From an uncultured Bacilli bacterium (GTDB taxonomy: Bacteria > Bacillota_I > Bacilli_A > RF39 > UBA660), in NCBI GenBank assembly GCA_947627145.1, contig CANQUW010000046.1, positions 1 to 7,902 on the forward strand: a DNA stretch of 7,902 nucleotides, read 5' to 3'. The position numbers and the translations under genes were made by a program. Shown here in pieces: positions 1 to 6,011 of the stretch; position 1 is the stretch's first letter, and each line of letters opens with the position of its first letter. The notes beneath the pieces were generated by a model. It was not told where the DNA came from. It did not search any database and worked only from the letters and a program-made list of their open reading frames with translations.

Positions 1-323
1 TTTATAGATGTATAGGAGGAGGTATTGAATTTTTAGAAAATAGTAAAGAAGCATTAAAAAGAGAATTTAAAGAAGAATTAAATATAGATATTAGTGTAGG
101 AAAATTTTTAGGTATTGCTGAGAACATATTTAATTATAATGGAAAAGATGCACATGAATTGATATTGTTTTATAATGTTGATATAAATAAAAAGGATTAT
201 AAGGAAACATACCATATAGTTGAGGGGAATTGTGAAAGTGATGCAATGTGGATAGACATAGATAAATTTAAAAATAAAGAATTAAAAATATATCCAGATG
301 AGATATTTAATTATTTAAATTAA
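1..323 (+). CDS. NUDIX hydrolase, 5'-truncated
   Basis: The reading frame is open from the window edge (first full codon at base 3) to TAA at 321-323, giving the last 106 residues. A NUDIX box is visible near the start: GGG, then Glu eight residues before the REFKEEL segment. This matches the pattern G-x5-E-x7-REUxEE, except that the final Gly of the box is Asn. The REFKEE acidic residues are the metal ligands in this family, which cleaves nucleoside diphosphates linked to another group. The substrate cannot be told. The N-terminal strand and start codon lie outside the window. The next gene starts 43 bases downstream with no terminator between, so the two are probably co-transcribed. Confidence 0.85.
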   Translation, partial: YRCIGGGIEFLENSKEALKREFKEELNIDISVGKFLGIAENIFNYNGKDAHELILFYNVDINKKDYKETYHIVEGNCESDAMWIDIDKFKNKELKIYPDEIFNYLN

Positions 324-366
324 AATTTGAATTGTAAAATTGTAATAAGTATTGGAGATGTTAATT

Positions 367-1005
367 ATGGCTTTTGATTTTAAAAAAGAATATAAAGAAT
401 ATTATATGCCTAAAAATAAACCTAGTATTGTTGAAATACCAAAAATGAATTATATTGCAGTAAGAGGAACAGGTAACCCAAATGAAGAAAATGGAGATTA
501 TAAAAATACAATAGGTTTATTATATGGAGTGGCTTATACAATAAAGATGAGTTATAAAGGAACTCATAAGATAGACGGATTCTTTGAATATGTTGTTCCA
601 CCACTTGAGGGATTTTGGTGGCAAGATGGATTAAAAGGTAGTATTGATTATAATAATAAAAATGCTATGCACTTTATATCTATTATTAGATTACCAGACT
701 TTGTAACAGAAGAAGATTTCAATTGGGCAATTGAAGAAGCAACAAAGAAAAAGAAACAAGACTTTTCAAGAGTTGAATTTTTAACTTATGATGAAGGACT
801 ATGTGTTCAATGTATGCACTTAGGTTCTTATGATGATGAACCCAAAACAATTAAATTAATGCACGAATATATGAAAGAAAATGGATATGATTTAGATATA
901 ACTGATACAAGATACCATCACGAAATATATTTAAGTGATCCAAGAAAATGTGATGTGAGTAAATTAAAGACAGTAATCAGACATCCTATAAAGAAAATAA
1001 ATTAA
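367..1005 (+). CDS. GyrI-like small-molecule-binding domain protein
   Basis: A 212-residue stand-alone GyrI-like protein (AraC effector-binding-like, COG4832 type). Recognised by the N-terminal pattern KPSIVEIPKMNYIAVRGTGNPN (about 18-39, quoted only for its spacing of Pro, Tyr and GTG), the aromatic segment EGFWWQDG (about 81-88) and the C-terminal HHEIYLSDPRK (about 184-194), which is typical of this family. I chose ATG 367 because TGGAG at 353-357 sits nine bases upstream; TTG 352 and ATG 358 in the same frame would overlap that ribosome site. Family knowledge: such proteins bind hydrophobic or cationic small molecules, and some members hydrolyse cyclopropane-containing DNA alkylators. There is no DNA-binding domain, so it is a binding or hydrolytic protein and not a regulator. 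The ligand is unknown. Confidence 0.85.
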   Translation: MAFDFKKEYKEYYMPKNKPSIVEIPKMNYIAVRGTGNPNEENGDYKNTIGLLYGVAYTIKMSYKGTHKIDGFFEYVVPPLEGFWWQDGLKGSIDYNNKNAMHFISIIRLPDFVTEEDFNWAIEEATKKKKQDFSRVEFLTYDEGLCVQCMHLGSYDDEPKTIKLMHEYMKENGYDLDITDTRYHHEIYLSDPRKCDVSKLKTVIRHPIKKIN

Positions 1006-1042
1006 ATTAGAATTTATATTAGTAAAATAAATAGTAATTTGA
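1006..1042 (+). repeat. Intergenic imperfect repeat, copy 1
   Basis: It starts directly after the stop codon of the GyrI-like gene and runs towards the TfoX-like gene. It reads ATTAG, seven bases, ATTAG, TAAAAT, then AGTAA and TTTGA after a short variable stretch. The first 23 positions match copy 2 (1363-1401) at 21 sites; over the whole length about 32 of 39 aligned positions agree. Both differences in the first part are the same change, G here and C in copy 2. The low-complexity AT background makes the weaker right part less certain. Confidence 0.5.
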
Positions 1043-1057
1043 AAGTGAGTTGATATA

Positions 1058-1357
1058 ATGGCTACAACAAAAGACTATAGAGATTTTGTATTGGAACAAT
1101 TAAACTTATTAGATAACATTACTTGTAAATCAATGATGGGAGAATATTTACTTTATTACAATAATATTTTATTTGGTGGTATATATGATGATAGATTGCT
1201 TGTTAAGATAGTAAATAGCAATAAAAAATACAATATGCAAGAATCTATACCTTATGAAAGTGCTAAACCTATGTATTTAATTGATGATGTAGAGAACAAA
1301 GAAACATTAAGAGATATAGTATTGGATACTTGCAAGGATTTATCAATTAAAAAGTAA
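1058..1357 (+). CDS. TfoX N-terminal domain family protein
   Basis: A 99-residue protein that spans one TfoX/Sxy N-terminal domain and nothing else. The visible hallmarks are an N-terminal helix (YRDFVLEQL), the segment ITCKSMMGEYLLYYNNILFGGIYDDRLLVKI (only its SMMGEY and FGGIYDDRLLVK parts are diagnostic) and the late AKPMYLIDD. Family knowledge: Sxy/TfoX is a competence regulator in gamma-proteobacteria, but stand-alone N-domains are widespread in Firmicutes with no established role, so a competence function should not be assumed. The ribosome site is weak (AGTGAG about ten bases upstream). It lies 52 bases after the GyrI-like gene and between two copies of an imperfect repeat, so it looks like a single-gene unit. 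Confidence 0.8.
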   Translation: MATTKDYRDFVLEQLNLLDNITCKSMMGEYLLYYNNILFGGIYDDRLLVKIVNSNKKYNMQESIPYESAKPMYLIDDVENKETLRDIVLDTCKDLSIKK

Positions 1358-1362
1358 TACAA

Positions 1363-1401
1363 ATTACAATTTATATTACTAAAATTATCAAGTAAATTTG
1401 A
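1363..1401 (+). repeat. Intergenic imperfect repeat, copy 2
   Basis: It begins five bases after the stop of the TfoX-like gene. It has the same build as copy 1 at 1006-1042: ATTAC, seven bases, ATTAC, TAAAAT, then AAGTAA and TTTGA. The two copies therefore bracket the TfoX-like gene in direct orientation, with a 357-base period. Weaker look-alikes occur after other stops in the window (about 326-350 and 4122-4150), but they are not clear enough to annotate. Confidence 0.5.
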
Positions 1402-1421
1402 GATTAAAATCTAAATGCAAC

Positions 1422-1460
1422 TAAAAGCTGATAGTTTAAAATTGCTTTTACATATATAAT
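1422..1460 (+). promoter_or_regulatory. Probable promoter and operator of the XRE regulator
   Basis: A TATAAT -10 box lies at 1455-1460, 24 bases before the start codon; no good -35 box precedes it. Just upstream, TAAAAGC (1422-1428) and GCTTTTA (1444-1450) form a perfect 7-bp inverted repeat with a 15-base spacer, covering the -35 region. It could be an operator for the XRE protein or a weak terminator stem for the TfoX-like gene. There is no T-run after it, which favours an operator. Confidence 0.4.
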
Positions 1461-1484
1461 ATACTCTGAAAAGGAGGTACTCTA

Positions 1485-2405
1485 ATGAAGTTTGGAGAGA
1501 ATTTAAAAAAAATAAGAATATTAAAAAAACTATCACAAGAAGATTTAGCAGAAAAAGTAAATGTATCTAGGCAATCAGTAAGTAAATGGGAAACAGGAGA
1601 TGCTTTTCCTACAATGAATAATTTATTAGAACTATGTAAAATTTTTCATTGTAAAATTAATGATTTAGTAAATGATAGTATCATTGATATTGATTCTCTT
1701 GGAGATGAAGTTAAAACTAAAGTTGTCAGTTTAAAAAAAGAAGAACAAAAGAAAATGAAAGTTTTGAGTAAAATCATTTCTGTAATATCTAAAATAGGAA
1801 GGATTTTTTGCTATATAGCTATCCCATTTATTTGTTTAGTTTTAATTGCGTCCCCTTATTTTATTAATAAAGTTGTAATAAAAGATAATAATTTAACTTT
1901 AAAATTGCCAGATAATAATATCAATCTTACAGAAAAAAATGACAAAGTAGTTTTAAAAGTTGGTTCATTTGTTTTAGCGGATGCTGATAAAGAATTTTTA
2001 AATACCAAAGTAATATCTATATTCGAAAAAAATAGTAAAGTTAAAATAATTGGTTATATTGAAACTGGTTTTGCTGTTCTATTAGTAACGATTATTTTAA
2101 CATCTATAATATTTAAACATTTAGAAACTTTATTTGATAATATCAATAAAGGAGAAACACCATTTACTTTAGAAAATGTTAGTTTAATAAAGAAGATTGC
2201 TTGGAAAATGATTATAATAATCATAATGAATAATGTTGGTGGTGGTATATTTGAATTATTATTAAGTTCTGATTTAAATGTAGAATTTGAAACTTATGAT
2301 TTAGTAGAAATATTATTCTTATTTAGTTTGTCATATATATTTGAATATGGAAGATTGTTAGGACTTGAAACTAAGAATCAAATGTATGGTGATAACAATG
2401 AATAA
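1485..2405 (+). CDS. XRE-family regulator with DUF2975-like membrane domain
   Basis: A 306-residue fusion. Residues 1-60 are a Cro/CI-type helix-turn-helix (LSQEDLAEKVNVSRQSVSKWE, whose RQSVSKWE part is the recognition helix). Residues 60-100 are a charged linker. Four hydrophobic segments follow at about 105-130, 190-210, 237-260 and 270-290. The motif NINKGETPFTLENVSLIKK (about 219-237) and the final IFEYGRLLGLE are characteristic of DUF2975 membrane proteins. The start is fixed by AAGGAGGT at 1471-1478, six bases upstream. I infer that the membrane part senses an envelope or small-molecule signal and controls the HTH; no ligand is evident. Its last eight bases overlap the next gene, so the two proteins are made together. 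Confidence 0.85.
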   Translation: MKFGENLKKIRILKKLSQEDLAEKVNVSRQSVSKWETGDAFPTMNNLLELCKIFHCKINDLVNDSIIDIDSLGDEVKTKVVSLKKEEQKKMKVLSKIISVISKIGRIFCYIAIPFICLVLIASPYFINKVVIKDNNLTLKLPDNNINLTEKNDKVVLKVGSFVLADADKEFLNTKVISIFEKNSKVKIIGYIETGFAVLLVTIILTSIIFKHLETLFDNINKGETPFTLENVSLIKKIAWKMIIIIIMNNVGGGIFELLLSSDLNVEFETYDLVEILFLFSLSYIFEYGRLLGLETKNQMYGDNNE

Positions 2406-2652
2406 AAAAGAATTTTTAAATGAACTTTCTAAACAAACTAATTTAAATGAAAGCAAAACAATATTAGTTAATGATATATTAGAGAAACACTTTTTTATAA
2501 GTAAAAAGAATAAAGATAAAATAATAAGTGAATTAGTAATTAAATTAGATATAAGTTTAGATAAAGCAACAGAAATATATAATGTCTCAAAAAAGATTGT
2601 TAGTAATGAAATAATTAATAAATTAAAACACCCATTTAAAGATCAAGATTAG
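2398..2652 (+). CDS. Small helical protein paired with the XRE regulator (unknown function)
   Basis: 84 residues, charged, no Cys or Trp, predicted almost wholly alpha-helical, with repeated amphipathic stretches (NELSKQTNL, SELVIKLDISLDKATEIYN) and a C-terminal KLKHPFKDQD. I do not recognise a named domain; the alternating helices resemble small tetrahelical DNA- or protein-binding folds, but no catalytic motif shows. ATG 2398 overlaps the stop of the XRE gene (ATGAATAA), so translational coupling is likely. An upstream in-frame ATG at 2365 has no ribosome site and would lie well inside the XRE gene. I infer a partner or modulator of the membrane regulator from the overlap alone. Confidence 0.7.
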   Translation: MNKKEFLNELSKQTNLNESKTILVNDILEKHFFISKKNKDKIISELVIKLDISLDKATEIYNVSKKIVSNEIINKLKHPFKDQD

Positions 2653-2664
2653 TAATAAAAAATT

Positions 2665-2694
2665 CTTACAAAAAAATAAAAATTATGTTATACT
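2665..2694 (+). promoter_or_regulatory. Candidate extended -10 promoter for the DUF2798 gene
   Basis: TGTTATACT at 2686-2694 is a good extended -10 box, with CTTACA (2665-2670) as a 4/6 -35 box at 18-base spacing. Transcription would start near 2701, giving a leader of about 115 bases before ATG 2816. A second possibility is TTGACA (2710-2715) with CATAAA (2732-2737) at 16-base spacing, which would start further in and cut off the first half of the leader structure. Confidence 0.45.
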
Positions 2695-2702
2695 TAACAA
2701 GT

Positions 2703-2790
2703 AATACATTTGACACATGTAGTGCTATGCACATAAATCTGATTACAGAGATGTATTTAGAATAATGTGATAGTATTATGTGTGTTTTTT
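2703..2790 (+). promoter_or_regulatory. Structured leader with possible attenuator upstream of DUF2798 gene
   Basis: Several inverted repeats are packed here. AATACAT (2703-2709) pairs with ATGTATT (2751-2757) and encloses two small hairpins, GTGC-TAT-GCAC (2722-2732) and TCTG-ATTA-CAGA (2738-2749), so the whole can fold as a three-way junction. An alternative stem, CACATAA (2730-2736) with TTATGTG (2776-2782), extends by a few weaker pairs, is followed by a run of T to 2790, and would break the second-named hairpin stem. That is the logic of an intrinsic attenuator placed before the ribosome site. I do not recognise a known riboswitch class, and the stems are short and AT-rich, so chance cannot be excluded. 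Confidence 0.35.
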
Positions 2791-2815
2791 GTTGCAAAAA
2801 AGGAGGTGGAAGTTT

Positions 2816-3355
2816 ATGCCTACAAATAAAAAAGAAAGAGCTTTATTTGCTTTGCTTACAGTAATTATTACAGTTCATGCTTATGTATTTTATAGTTTGT
2901 ATGTTGTAAATGGACAAACACTTATGAGTTCAACTGGTGCGAGTAGTGTAATAAATGCTATTAATAAACTTGGTGGTGTTTATATGTTTGGTCATTATTT
3001 GCCTATATGGTCAGTTGTTTTAGTAGAATTTTGTTTTGCTTATTCAGCAGAAATGTTAATTGGACAACCTTTTTCTTTCAAATTAGCTTGTAAAAATTTT
3101 GATATTAAGAAAACTAATCCAATACATTTTGAAACAGCAGTAATATGTGCCACTGTAGGAATAATGGTACCCATAATGAGTTTTATAGCAGCTTGTCTAT
3201 ATTACCCTTATTATATGGGATTTAATATAATTACGTTACTAGCTAATTGGTTAAAACTAATTTGTATCAATTTCCCATTTGCATATTTCTCACAGTTATT
3301 CTTTATTCAACCATTTGTTAGACAAACATTTAAAATAATATTTAAAAGAAAATAA
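2816..3355 (+). CDS. DUF2798-type membrane protein
   Basis: 179 residues with four hydrophobic segments (about 10-32, 55-77, 105-130 and 140-168). It is recognised as DUF2798-like from the opening MPTNKKERALFALLTV, the NPIHFETAVICATVGIMVPIMS stretch (its VPIMS is diagnostic) and the closing NFPFAYFSQLFFIQPFVR pattern. The family has no established function; gene neighbourhoods often suggest antimicrobial or envelope stress. ATG 2816 is chosen because AGGAGGTG at 2801-2808 sits seven bases upstream; an in-frame ATG at 2780 lies before that site, in the leader. It is a single-gene unit, with its own promoter and leader in front and a terminator at 3399-3426. Confidence 0.75.
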   Translation: MPTNKKERALFALLTVIITVHAYVFYSLYVVNGQTLMSSTGASSVINAINKLGGVYMFGHYLPIWSVVLVEFCFAYSAEMLIGQPFSFKLACKNFDIKKTNPIHFETAVICATVGIMVPIMSFIAACLYYPYYMGFNIITLLANWLKLICINFPFAYFSQLFFIQPFVRQTFKIIFKRK

Positions 3356-3398
3356 TAAAAATATATATAACATAAAAAATTAAAATTTATGTAAGTAA

Positions 3399-3426
3399 GG
3401 TTATCAAGGAATTGATAGTCTTTTTT
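3399..3426 (+). terminator. Intrinsic terminator after DUF2798 gene
   Basis: TATCAA (3402-3407), loop GGAA, TTGATA (3412-3417) form a perfect 6-bp stem, extended by G-U, U-G and G-C pairs at its base, followed at once by TTTTTT (3421-3426). It separates the membrane-protein unit from the pyrophosphatase unit. Confidence 0.8.
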
Positions 3427-3456
3427 ATCTGAAAATAAATGAAATAAAGTAAATTT

Positions 3457-3486
3457 TTGAGTATGAGTAGAATTTAAGATTATAGA
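3457..3486 (+). promoter_or_regulatory. Weak candidate promoter for the Ham1-like gene
   Basis: TTGAGT (3457-3462) and TATAGA (3481-3486) lie 18 bases apart, downstream of the preceding terminator and about 60 bases before the start codon. In such AT-rich DNA other -10 boxes also fit, for example TGATAAAAT at 3503-3511. Confidence 0.3.
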
Positions 3487-3545
3487 AAAATCAATAAAAA
3501 AATGATAAAATAATATGGAAATCAATTAAATGGAGGTAATTAATC

Positions 3546-4112
3546 ATGAAAGAGATAATTTTGGTAACTGGTAATAAACATAAATTAGAAATAGCAAAAT
3601 CTGTATTAGGACTATATGATATTGATGTAAAAAATATAGATTTAGATGTTGATGAAATTCAAGAAACCAATATAGAAAAAATTGCTGCTAAAAGTGCACT
3701 GCTTGCTGCTAAAGAATTAAATAAACCAGTTATAAAAACTGATGTAGGATTTGAGATAAATGCTTTAAATGGTTTTCCGGGAGCATTTGGTAAGTATGTG
3801 TTCAATCAATTAGGTACTGATGGAATTTTAAGATTACTGGATGGTAAAGAAAATAGAACAGGAAAGGCTATTGAAGTATTAGCATATGCAGAGCCAGATG
3901 GAACTTACAAAACATTTAGAATGGATACACCATTATTATTTAGAAAAAGTGCAAAAGGTACAGGTAGTGTAATGGATCAATTAATGGAAATCCAAGGACA
4001 AAAGAGTAATTATGGAAGTCTTTCTTTGAAAGAAAAATTAAAATGGTGGAAGGATACGGATAATTATTTTCATGATTTTGCAAAATGGTATATAGAAAGA
4101 AAAATCAAATAG
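3546..4112 (+). CDS. Divergent Ham1/RdgB-like nucleoside triphosphate pyrophosphatase
   Basis: 188 residues, close to the family's usual length. The N-terminal half is clear: TGNKHKLE (8-15), the triphosphate-binding motif; the DVDEIQE segment (34-40); and TDVGFEINALNGFPGAFGKY (65-84), carrying the conserved Asp and the aLNGfPGa turn. The family hydrolyses ITP, XTP and similar damaged purine nucleotides to monophosphates in the cytoplasm. The C-terminal half is unusual: the normal G-F-x-Y-D-P-x-F and S-H-R motifs, which hold the base, are not visible. In their place are KGTGSVMDQLMEI and a Trp- and Lys-rich tail. Nucleotide specificity may therefore differ. The start is supported by TGGAGGT at 3531-3537. 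A NUDIX gene follows 79 bases later. Confidence 0.8.
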   Translation: MKEIILVTGNKHKLEIAKSVLGLYDIDVKNIDLDVDEIQETNIEKIAAKSALLAAKELNKPVIKTDVGFEINALNGFPGAFGKYVFNQLGTDGILRLLDGKENRTGKAIEVLAYAEPDGTYKTFRMDTPLLFRKSAKGTGSVMDQLMEIQGQKSNYGSLSLKEKLKWWKDTDNYFHDFAKWYIERKIK

Positions 4113-4191
4113 AAATTTTTAGACAATTATAGATAGTAAAAATTCAGTATAATTCAAAATGATATTAAGAAAATATTATAAAGGAGATTTT

Positions 4192-4683
4192 ATGAGAGAA
4201 AGTATAAAGATTAAAACCAATAATTATAATTTTAAATTTAGAGTTTCAGGATTAATAATCAAACACAACAAATTACTTTTAGTTGACATGGACGACAGTG
4301 GTTTTTTATGCTTGCCTGGAGGTTATGTCGAATTGGGTGAAACAACACAGGAAGCTGTAAAACGTGAACTTTTTGAAGAAACAAGAAAAGATGTTAATGT
4401 TGAAAAGTATTTAGGTGTTGTTGAAAATTATTTTATTAATAAATATAATAAAAAAATGCATGAAATTTCATTTTATTATTTAATGAGTTTTATTGACGAA
4501 GATTTTGATGAGAATGATTTTACTTTAATTGAAAATGATAAAGGGCATAATATAAAACTTAATTTTAAATGGGTTGATATTAATAATTTAGATAATTTTG
4601 ATGTTAGACCATCATTTTTGAAAAAAATAATTAATAATAAATTAGAATTTAATCATCTAATTTTTAATGAGTTAGAAAAATAA
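4192..4683 (+). CDS. NUDIX hydrolase
   Basis: 163 residues. The NUDIX box is complete in its catalytic part: Gly44, Glu50 and RELFEE (58-63), in the pattern G-x5-E-x7-REUxEE, preceded by the usual LPGGYVELGE. The terminal Gly of the box is Arg. The segment before it (RVSGLIIKHNKLLLVDMDDSGFLCLPGG, beta strands typical of the fold) is intact, as is the late FKWVDINNLDNFDVRP. The substrate is unknown. ATG 4192 is preferred over ATG 4159 because AAGGAG at 4181-4186 lies five bases upstream. A TATAAT box at 4148-4153 without a well-spaced -35 could give it its own promoter; otherwise it is co-transcribed with the Ham1-like gene. It is not a close copy of the truncated NUDIX protein at the window start. 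Confidence 0.88.
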   Translation: MRESIKIKTNNYNFKFRVSGLIIKHNKLLLVDMDDSGFLCLPGGYVELGETTQEAVKRELFEETRKDVNVEKYLGVVENYFINKYNKKMHEISFYYLMSFIDEDFDENDFTLIENDKGHNIKLNFKWVDINNLDNFDVRPSFLKKIINNKLEFNHLIFNELEK

Positions 4684-4742
4684 AAATTTATTTTACTTTT
4701 AATAAGTAGATAACAGTTTTTATATTCTTTTAGAACAATCTG

Positions 4743-4784
4743 AATCCAGTAGGCAAGAAATTATTGCATACTGGATTTTAATTT
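4743..4784 (+). terminator. Strong intrinsic terminator after NUDIX gene
   Basis: AATCCAGTA (4743-4751) pairs perfectly with TACTGGATT (4769-4777). After one G/A mismatch the stem continues with GCAA (4753-4756) and TTGC (4764-4767) around a 7-base loop. TTTTAATTT follows from 4776. It isolates the upstream genes from the TetR operon. Confidence 0.85.
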
Positions 4785-4804
4785 GAAAAACATCATAATA
4801 TATA

Positions 4805-4833
4805 TTGACGCGGTGTCATTATAGATATATAAT
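4805..4833 (+). promoter_or_regulatory. Sigma-A promoter of the TetR operon
   Basis: TTGACG (4805-4810), exactly 17 bases, TATAAT (4828-4833): 5/6 and 6/6 matches to consensus, the best promoter in the window. Transcription is expected to start near 4840, about 25 bases before ATG 4865. Confidence 0.85.
4806..4818 (+). promoter_or_regulatory. Palindromic operator 1
   Basis: TGACGCGGTGTCA has the form TGAC-N5-GTCA and overlaps the -35 box. A second site of the same form lies 33 bp downstream, about three helical turns, on the same face of the DNA. The form and length suit a TetR-family dimer; binding by the adjacent regulator is inferred. Confidence 0.7.
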
Positions 4834-4838
4834 TATAT

Positions 4839-4851
4839 TGACAGTATGTCA
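4839..4851 (+). promoter_or_regulatory. Palindromic operator 2
   Basis: TGACAGTATGTCA has the same outer half-sites as operator 1 (TGAC and GTCA, five bases between). It covers the expected transcription start and ends where the ribosome binding site of the regulator gene begins. Occupancy here would block RNA polymerase. Confidence 0.7.
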
Positions 4852-4864
4852 GAGGAAGTGTGGT

Positions 4865-5479
4865 ATGAAAAAAGAATTAGCAGATATTAGAAAAGAAGAA
4901 ATTATAAGTGCTTGTGAAAAATTATATAAAAAACTAGATTTTAAAGATATTAATATTAAACTTATTGGAGAACAAATAAGTTTTGGTAGAACATCAATAT
5001 ATAATTATTTTGAAACTAAAGAAGAAATATTTTTAGCACTCGTACAAAGTGAATATTTAAAATGGAATAAAGATTTATCTAATATACTAGAAAATAATAA
5101 ACTATCTAAAAAGAAATTTATAGAAGAAATTACAAATTCACTTTTAAAAAGAAAAACTTTATTAAAACTTATATCTATGAATATGTTTGAAATGGAAGAA
5201 AACAGTAGAGTTGAAAATATAACTGATTTTAAATTAGCATTCAAATCATCAGTTACTTTACTTGAAGAATGTTTATGTAAGTTTTTTAAGGTAAATAAGA
5301 AAAAAGCAGAAGAAATAACTTTTACTTTCTTACCATTTTTAGTAGGAGTTTATCCTTATACATCAGTAACTAAAAAAATGAAAACAGCAATTAAAAAAGC
5401 TGATTTCAAATATAATTTTTATACTGATAAAGAACTAATCAAAATGGGACTTGAAAAAATACTAGGAGGAGTAAAATGA
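4865..5479 (+). CDS. TetR-family transcriptional regulator
   Basis: 204 residues. The N-terminal DNA-binding domain is typical: helix 1 RKEEIISACEKLYKK, then FKDINIKLIGEQISFGRTSIYNYFETKEEIF (about 26-56), where GRTSIYNYFETKEE is the recognition helix and the family signature after it. The remaining helices form a ligand-binding and dimer region with no recognisable subclass. ATG 4865 is chosen because AGAGG (4851-4855) lies nine bases upstream; the longer frame from 4805 would start at the promoter's -35 box. The gene sits directly behind two palindromes in its own promoter, so I infer that it represses itself and the operon until an effector binds. Its TGA stop overlaps the next ATG (ATGA). 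Confidence 0.92.
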   Translation: MKKELADIRKEEIISACEKLYKKLDFKDINIKLIGEQISFGRTSIYNYFETKEEIFLALVQSEYLKWNKDLSNILENNKLSKKKFIEEITNSLLKRKTLLKLISMNMFEMEENSRVENITDFKLAFKSSVTLLEECLCKFFKVNKKKAEEITFTFLPFLVGVYPYTSVTKKMKTAIKKADFKYNFYTDKELIKMGLEKILGGVK

Positions 5480-6009
5480 AAATAGTTGTTTTATCGGGAA
5501 GTCCACATAAAAAAGGAACTTCTAATACATTAGTGGAAGAATTCGTAAAAGGTGCAAGTGAATGTGGAAAAGAAGTTGAAGTAATTGATCTAGCACACAT
5601 CAATATAAATCCATGTATGGGTTGTGATGCTTGTGGTATGAATGGTAATTGTATTCAGAAGGATAAAGGAAATGAAATATTAGAAAAAATATTAAAATCT
5701 GATGCCATAGTTTTTGCATCTCCAGTTTATTATTATAACGTTTCATCTCAACTAAAAATGATGATAGATAGATTTTATGCAAGAACTATGCAAATTACTA
5801 ATAAAAATTTAAAAGCTGCAGTAATTATGACGGCATGGAATAGTGATGAAAACTGGACTTATGGAGCAATTGATAAATATTTCGATATACTTTTTGAATA
5901 TATGCATTTCAAAGATTCAGGAAGAATATATGGAAAGGGTTGTGGAACAGTATCTATGATGCCTAAAAAATATTATGAAGAAGCATATAAATTAGGAAAG
6001 GAGATGTAA
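5476..6009 (+). CDS. NAD(P)H-dependent FMN reductase / flavodoxin-like oxidoreductase with Cys cluster
   Basis: 177 residues, flavodoxin-like fold. GSPHKKGTSNTL (8-19) is the FMN phosphate loop, and ASPVYYYNVSSQLKMMIDR (81-99) is the second FMN contact typical of this family. Between them Cys47, Cys50, Cys53 and Cys59 form a compact C-x2-C-x2-C-x5-C cluster, as in iron-sulfur flavoproteins of the Isf type; whether it binds a 4Fe-4S cluster here is not shown. Expected to be cytoplasmic, passing electrons from NAD(P)H to FMN and on to a quinone, disulfide, flavodoxin or other acceptor. Its ATG overlaps the stop of the regulator gene, with AGGAGG at 5464-5469. Two flavodoxin genes follow, which are possible electron acceptors. 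Confidence 0.9.
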   Translation: MKIVVLSGSPHKKGTSNTLVEEFVKGASECGKEVEVIDLAHININPCMGCDACGMNGNCIQKDKGNEILEKILKSDAIVFASPVYYYNVSSQLKMMIDRFYARTMQITNKNLKAAVIMTAWNSDENWTYGAIDKYFDILFEYMHFKDSGRIYGKGCGTVSMMPKKYYEEAYKLGKEM

Positions 6010-6011
6010 AA

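Noticed and set aside
422..604. Minus-strand frame inside the GyrI-like gene (also 3307-3525, 5005-5244, 5600-5782 and 5963-6178)
   Set aside because: These are antisense shadows of real genes or spacers, rich in Phe/Leu/Ile, with no ribosome sites or recognisable domains.
1058..1357. Reading the TfoX-like gene as evidence of natural competence
   Set aside because: Only the N-terminal domain is present and no competence genes are near; such stand-alone domains are common in Firmicutes.
4805..4864. Longer N-terminus for the TetR-family protein, starting at 4805
   Set aside because: It has no ribosome site and would begin at the promoter's own -35 box; the added 20 residues do not look like the family.
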